A program made the translations under genes and the position numbers. Shown piece after piece: positions 61,537 to 64,000 of a DNA stretch of 64,000 nucleotides (position 1 is its first letter; every line of letters starts with the position of its first letter). Origin of the DNA: Cupriavidus agavae (GTDB lineage Bacteria > Pseudomonadota > Gammaproteobacteria > Burkholderiales > Burkholderiaceae); the NCBI RefSeq assembly GCF_004217045.1, contig NZ_SGXM01000002.1:62001-126000 (forward strand). Direction: 5' to 3'. Below the pieces are notes generated by a model. It was not told where the DNA came from and made no database searches. It saw only the letters and a program-made list of their open reading frames with translations.

Positions 61537-64000
61537 TCAACCCTCCATGGCGGCGGTGACGGGCTGCGTCTGGGCCGCACTGTCATTGAGCGCCGGCAAG
61601 TCGCGGCGCTCGAACATGTCGCCCATCGCCACCACGATCTTGCGCGGGCCTTCGAACGGGTCGCGGGCGTGTGCAGCCAGCATGTTGTCGAGCATCACGA
61701 CGTCGCCCTGGCGCCAGTCGAACCGGACGGCGCAGGCTTCGTACAGCGATCCGATCAGCGCCATCACCTCGTCGCCGATCGGTGTGCCGTCACCGAACGT
61801 GACCTGCCGCGGCATGCGATCCGGGCCGACGATGTCGAGCAGGTCGCGGCGCACTTCCGGGTCGAGGCAGGCGGTGTGGTGCAGTTGCACCTGGTTGAAG
61901 AAGCTGCGCTCGCCCGTGACGGGATGGGCGATCACCGCAGGGCAGCGTTCGCGCGTTTGCAGGGTGTCGGCATCGAGCCACGCGTATTCGGTTCCCGAGG
62001 CGCTCAGGCGAGCTTCCACCTCGGCGCGCGAATCGGTCTTGAAGAAGTCGCGCCAGCTGACGTCGAGCTTGTCGTTGAACGTGCGCACGTAGCGCAGCCC
62101 CCGGGCCTCGAACTGGGCGGCGAGGTCTGCCGGCAGGCGGCGGTACATCTCGCGGCAATCGACGATTGGCGTGGCGCCGCCCACGGGCGACGGCAGCTCG
62201 CAGAAGAACCACTGCTTGCGCGGCCAGCGCGACAGGTGCGCGCTTTCGTTGTGATAGAGGATCATCTCGCGCTCGGGGTATGGCGTGGAGCGGTAGGTGT
62301 TGCGCCCGCCTTCCTTCTTGGGCAGGTCGCCGTAGGCGCCGTACAGGCCCGGTTCGATCGACTCGGCGAACGCCTCGAACTCCTGCGGCGTGCGCAGTCC
62401 GAAGCCGCGCAGCAGGATGCCGCCATGCCTGCACAGCGTGGCCTCGATCTCGTCACGATGGCCCAGCGCCCAGGCAACGGGGTCGAGGTCCGGGGTGGCG
62501 GGCTCGATCACGATCGGGAAGGTCCGGTCCGGAGACAGGAACGAGGTGCGCACGGGCGGTACGGCTGCGGCCGGTTCAGCCGCCCGTTGCGGCTGGCGGG
62601 CCAGCTTGCCGAGCCTGGCGAGTTTGTCGAGCTTGCTGGGACTGGACACTTGGGCGGTGGTCATGGCGGGCGTCTCGGTAACAGGATCGCAAAGACCGGC
62701 CGGCAGATCAAAGCCGGACAGCGGGCGGGCAGCATCGGCCACGGCCTGCGCCAGCACGGCGCCATAGGTGTCGGCGAGGCGCTGCACCGTGGCGTGCGGG
62801 AAGAGGGTGGTGGCATAGATCCATTCGGCCCGCAGTCCGTTGGCGTGGGGGTCGAGGAACACCGCCAGGTCGAACTTGGCCGCATGTACCGGTGCTGGCA
62901 GGCGGTCGGCAGCCAGATCGTCGAATGGGCGTACGGCAGCGGGCGTGTTGTGCAGCACGAACAGCACCTGCACCAGCGGATGCCAGGCGCGCTCGCGCGG
63001 CACGCCGGCCGCCTCGACGATGCGGTCGAACGGGAGCGACTGGTGGTCGAAGGCCGCCAGCGTGCGGGTGCGGATCTGGTCGAGCAATTCGCCGAAAGCC
63101 ATCTCGGGACGCAGCTCGGCGCGCAGCGGCAGCACGTTGACGAAGAAGCCGATCAGCCCTTCCAGCTCGCGCCGGGTGCGCCCGGCCACATCGATGCCGA
63201 CTAACTGGTCACGCGCATCGCTCGCCCGGTGCAGCAGCAGGTGGAACGCAGCCAGCAGCACCATGTAGCGCGTGGCGCCATGCCGGTGGGCGAGGGCATC
63301 GACCTGTGCCAGCAACGCAGCCGGCAGGTCGGCATGGCAGGCGGCGCCGGCGGATGTCGCCACGGGCGGGCGGCGCTTGGGCGTGGGCAACGTGGGCAGG
63401 CGCGGCGCGCCGTGCAGCGCCGTGCGCCAGTAGCCGGCATCGGCCTGGCTGCGCGAGCCACTGGATTCGGCCAGTTGGTGTGCGGCGTAGTCCACGTACT
63501 GGATAGGCAGCGGGACGAAGGTCACGGGAAGCCCGGCGCGTGCCGCGTTGTAGCCCGTGGCCAGGGCGTCGAGCAGGATGCCGATCGACCAGCCGTCTCC
63601 GACGATATGGTGCAGCGTCACCAGCAGCACGTACTCGGTCTCGGTCAGCCGTACCAGCCGGGCGCGCAGCAGCGGCGGCTGGGCCAGGTCGAAGGGCTCG
63701 CGGGCCTGTCCTTCGGCCAGCTCCTGCAACGCCGCGTCGCGCCGTATGGGACTCAGCGCGGAAAGGTCGTGGTTCGGCATGTCGATGGCCAGCGCCGGGA
63801 CGATGCTGGCGACGGGCGAACCATTGGCATCGGCCGGATAGCCGGTGCGCAGGATCTCATGGTGGGCGACGACCGCGTTCAGGCTGGCGTGCAGCGCCTG
63901 CACGTTCAGCGTGCCCGTGAGCCGCAGCCCGCCCGCCATGTTGTAGGTCCAGCGGTCGTCCGGACTGGCAATGCGGTCGGTCAGCCAGAGGCGATGCTGG
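61537..64000 (-). CDS. NRPS C-terminal part: condensation domain fused to TauD-type aspartyl beta-hydroxylase (5' end outside window)
   Basis: The frame is open to the right edge; the first residues visible are QHRLWLTDRI, the C1 motif of a condensation domain, so more modules may precede. The C domain has an intact HHIVGDG. A Lys/Arg-rich linker of about 50 residues (KLDKLARLGKLARQP) leads to a non-heme Fe(II)/2-oxoglutarate dioxygenase of the TauD/SyrP family: the proximal iron ligands lie in ILYHNESAH, and the distal His and the 2-oxoglutarate-binding Arg in HARDPFEGPRK. Fused hydroxylases at an NRPS C-terminus (IbetaH-Asp subtype) hydroxylate carrier-bound Asp and have been linked to L-threo-beta-hydroxyaspartate, as in alterobactin and cupriachelin. 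Substrate is probably the Asp of the next gene's module. Confidence 0.88.
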   Translation of the reverse strand, partial: QHRLWLTDRIASPDDRWTYNMAGGLRLTGTLNVQALHASLNAVVAHHEILRTGYPADANGSPVASIVPALAIDMPNHDLSALSPIRRDAALQELAEGQAREPFDLAQPPLLRARLVRLTETEYVLLVTLHHIVGDGWSIGILLDALATGYNAARAGLPVTFVPLPIQYVDYAAHQLAESSGSRSQADAGYWRTALHGAPRLPTLPTPKRRPPVATSAGAACHADLPAALLAQVDALAHRHGATRYMVLLAAFHLLLHRASDARDQLVGIDVAGRTRRELEGLIGFFVNVLPLRAELRPEMAFGELLDQIRTRTLAAFDHQSLPFDRIVEAAGVPRERAWHPLVQVLFVLHNTPAAVRPFDDLAADRLPAPVHAAKFDLAVFLDPHANGLRAEWIYATTLFPHATVQRLADTYGAVLAQAVADAARPLSGFDLPAGLCDPVTETPAMTTAQVSSPSKLDKLARLGKLARQPQRAAEPAAAVPPVRTSFLSPDRTFPIVIEPATPDLDPVAWALGHRDEIEATLCRHGGILLRGFGLRTPQEFEAFAESIEPGLYGAYGDLPKKEGGRNTYRSTPYPEREMILYHNESAHLSRWPRKQWFFCELPSPVGGATPIVDCREMYRRLPADLAAQFEARGLRYVRTFNDKLDVSWRDFFKTDSRAEVEARLSASGTEYAWLDADTLQTRERCPAVIAHPVTGERSFFNQVQLHHTACLDPEVRRDLLDIVGPDRMPRQVTFGDGTPIGDEVMALIGSLYEACAVRFDWRQGDVVMLDNMLAAHARDPFEGPRKIVVAMGDMFERRDLPALNDSAAQTQPVTAAMEG

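Noticed and set aside
1..64000. tRNA, rRNA, insertion sequences and riboswitches
   Set aside because: None could be recognised by motif or structure in reading the window by eye; a covariance-model search would be needed to exclude small RNAs.

Overview
The window is very GC-rich, with a dense arrangement of genes typical of a betaproteobacterium. The mix of genes (a long-form isocitrate lyase, a PhaP-type phasin, several Bug/TctC-type solute receptors, an OrbS/PvdS-type sigma factor and a hydroxyornithine/aspartate NRPS) points to Burkholderiaceae, most probably Cupriavidus or a close relative. This placement is inference from gene content; no 16S or other phylogenetic marker is present.

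Left part (1-28 kb) is general and catabolic. It holds an argininosuccinate-lyase-family lyase (cut by the left edge) followed by a FAD amine/amino-acid oxidase; aceA on the minus strand; a tyrosine recombinase with no mobile element around it; a YcgR-like PilZ protein; a SAM methyltransferase; a KtrB/KtrA potassium uptake pair; an SDR dehydrogenase and a phasin; and a YdjM-like membrane protein. Next comes an operon of a HisD-family dehydrogenase, an SDR and a LacI regulator, preceded by two palindromic operators. A four-gene minus-strand operon follows (Bug receptor, Baeyer-Villiger monooxygenase, CoA-transferase, patatin-like hydrolase) with a divergent IclR regulator, then a LysR regulator divergent from an HpcH/HpaI aldolase and another Bug receptor. 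A CqsA/LqsA-like autoinducer synthase and a membrane histidine kinase form a likely alpha-hydroxyketone quorum-sensing pair.

Right part (28-64 kb) is a large siderophore locus, nearly all on the minus strand. It contains a PvdS/OrbS-type sigma factor gene whose promoter spacer is a Fur box; an N-hydroxylase, an IucB-like N-acyltransferase, a hormone-sensitive-lipase-type esterase and a PvdE/OrbE-like exporter in one operon; an FhuF ferric reductase on the plus strand; a 60-residue membrane protein, a PepSY protein and a TonB receptor; and at least four NRPS genes running past the right edge. Two divergent sigma-factor-type promoters (TAAAT-N16-CGTC and TAACT-N16-CGTC) lie between the exporter and fhuF.

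Reading the adenylation pockets by eye gives, in transcription order: [unknown upstream]-(C-beta-hydroxylase); C*-A(Asp)-T; C-A(Thr)-T-E-C-A(Asp)-T; C-A(hydroxyornithine-like)-T-E-C-A(Ser)-T-C-A(hydroxyornithine-like)-T-TE. The predicted product is a peptide siderophore with beta-hydroxyaspartate and N-acyl-N-hydroxyornithine ligands, of the cupriachelin/ornibactin/malleobactin kind but with its own residue order. The most interesting details are a condensation domain with a broken active site (HPxxxDG) next to the hydroxylase, two nearly identical 1.5 kb A-domain blocks, and a serine module that looks as if it has lost an epimerase.
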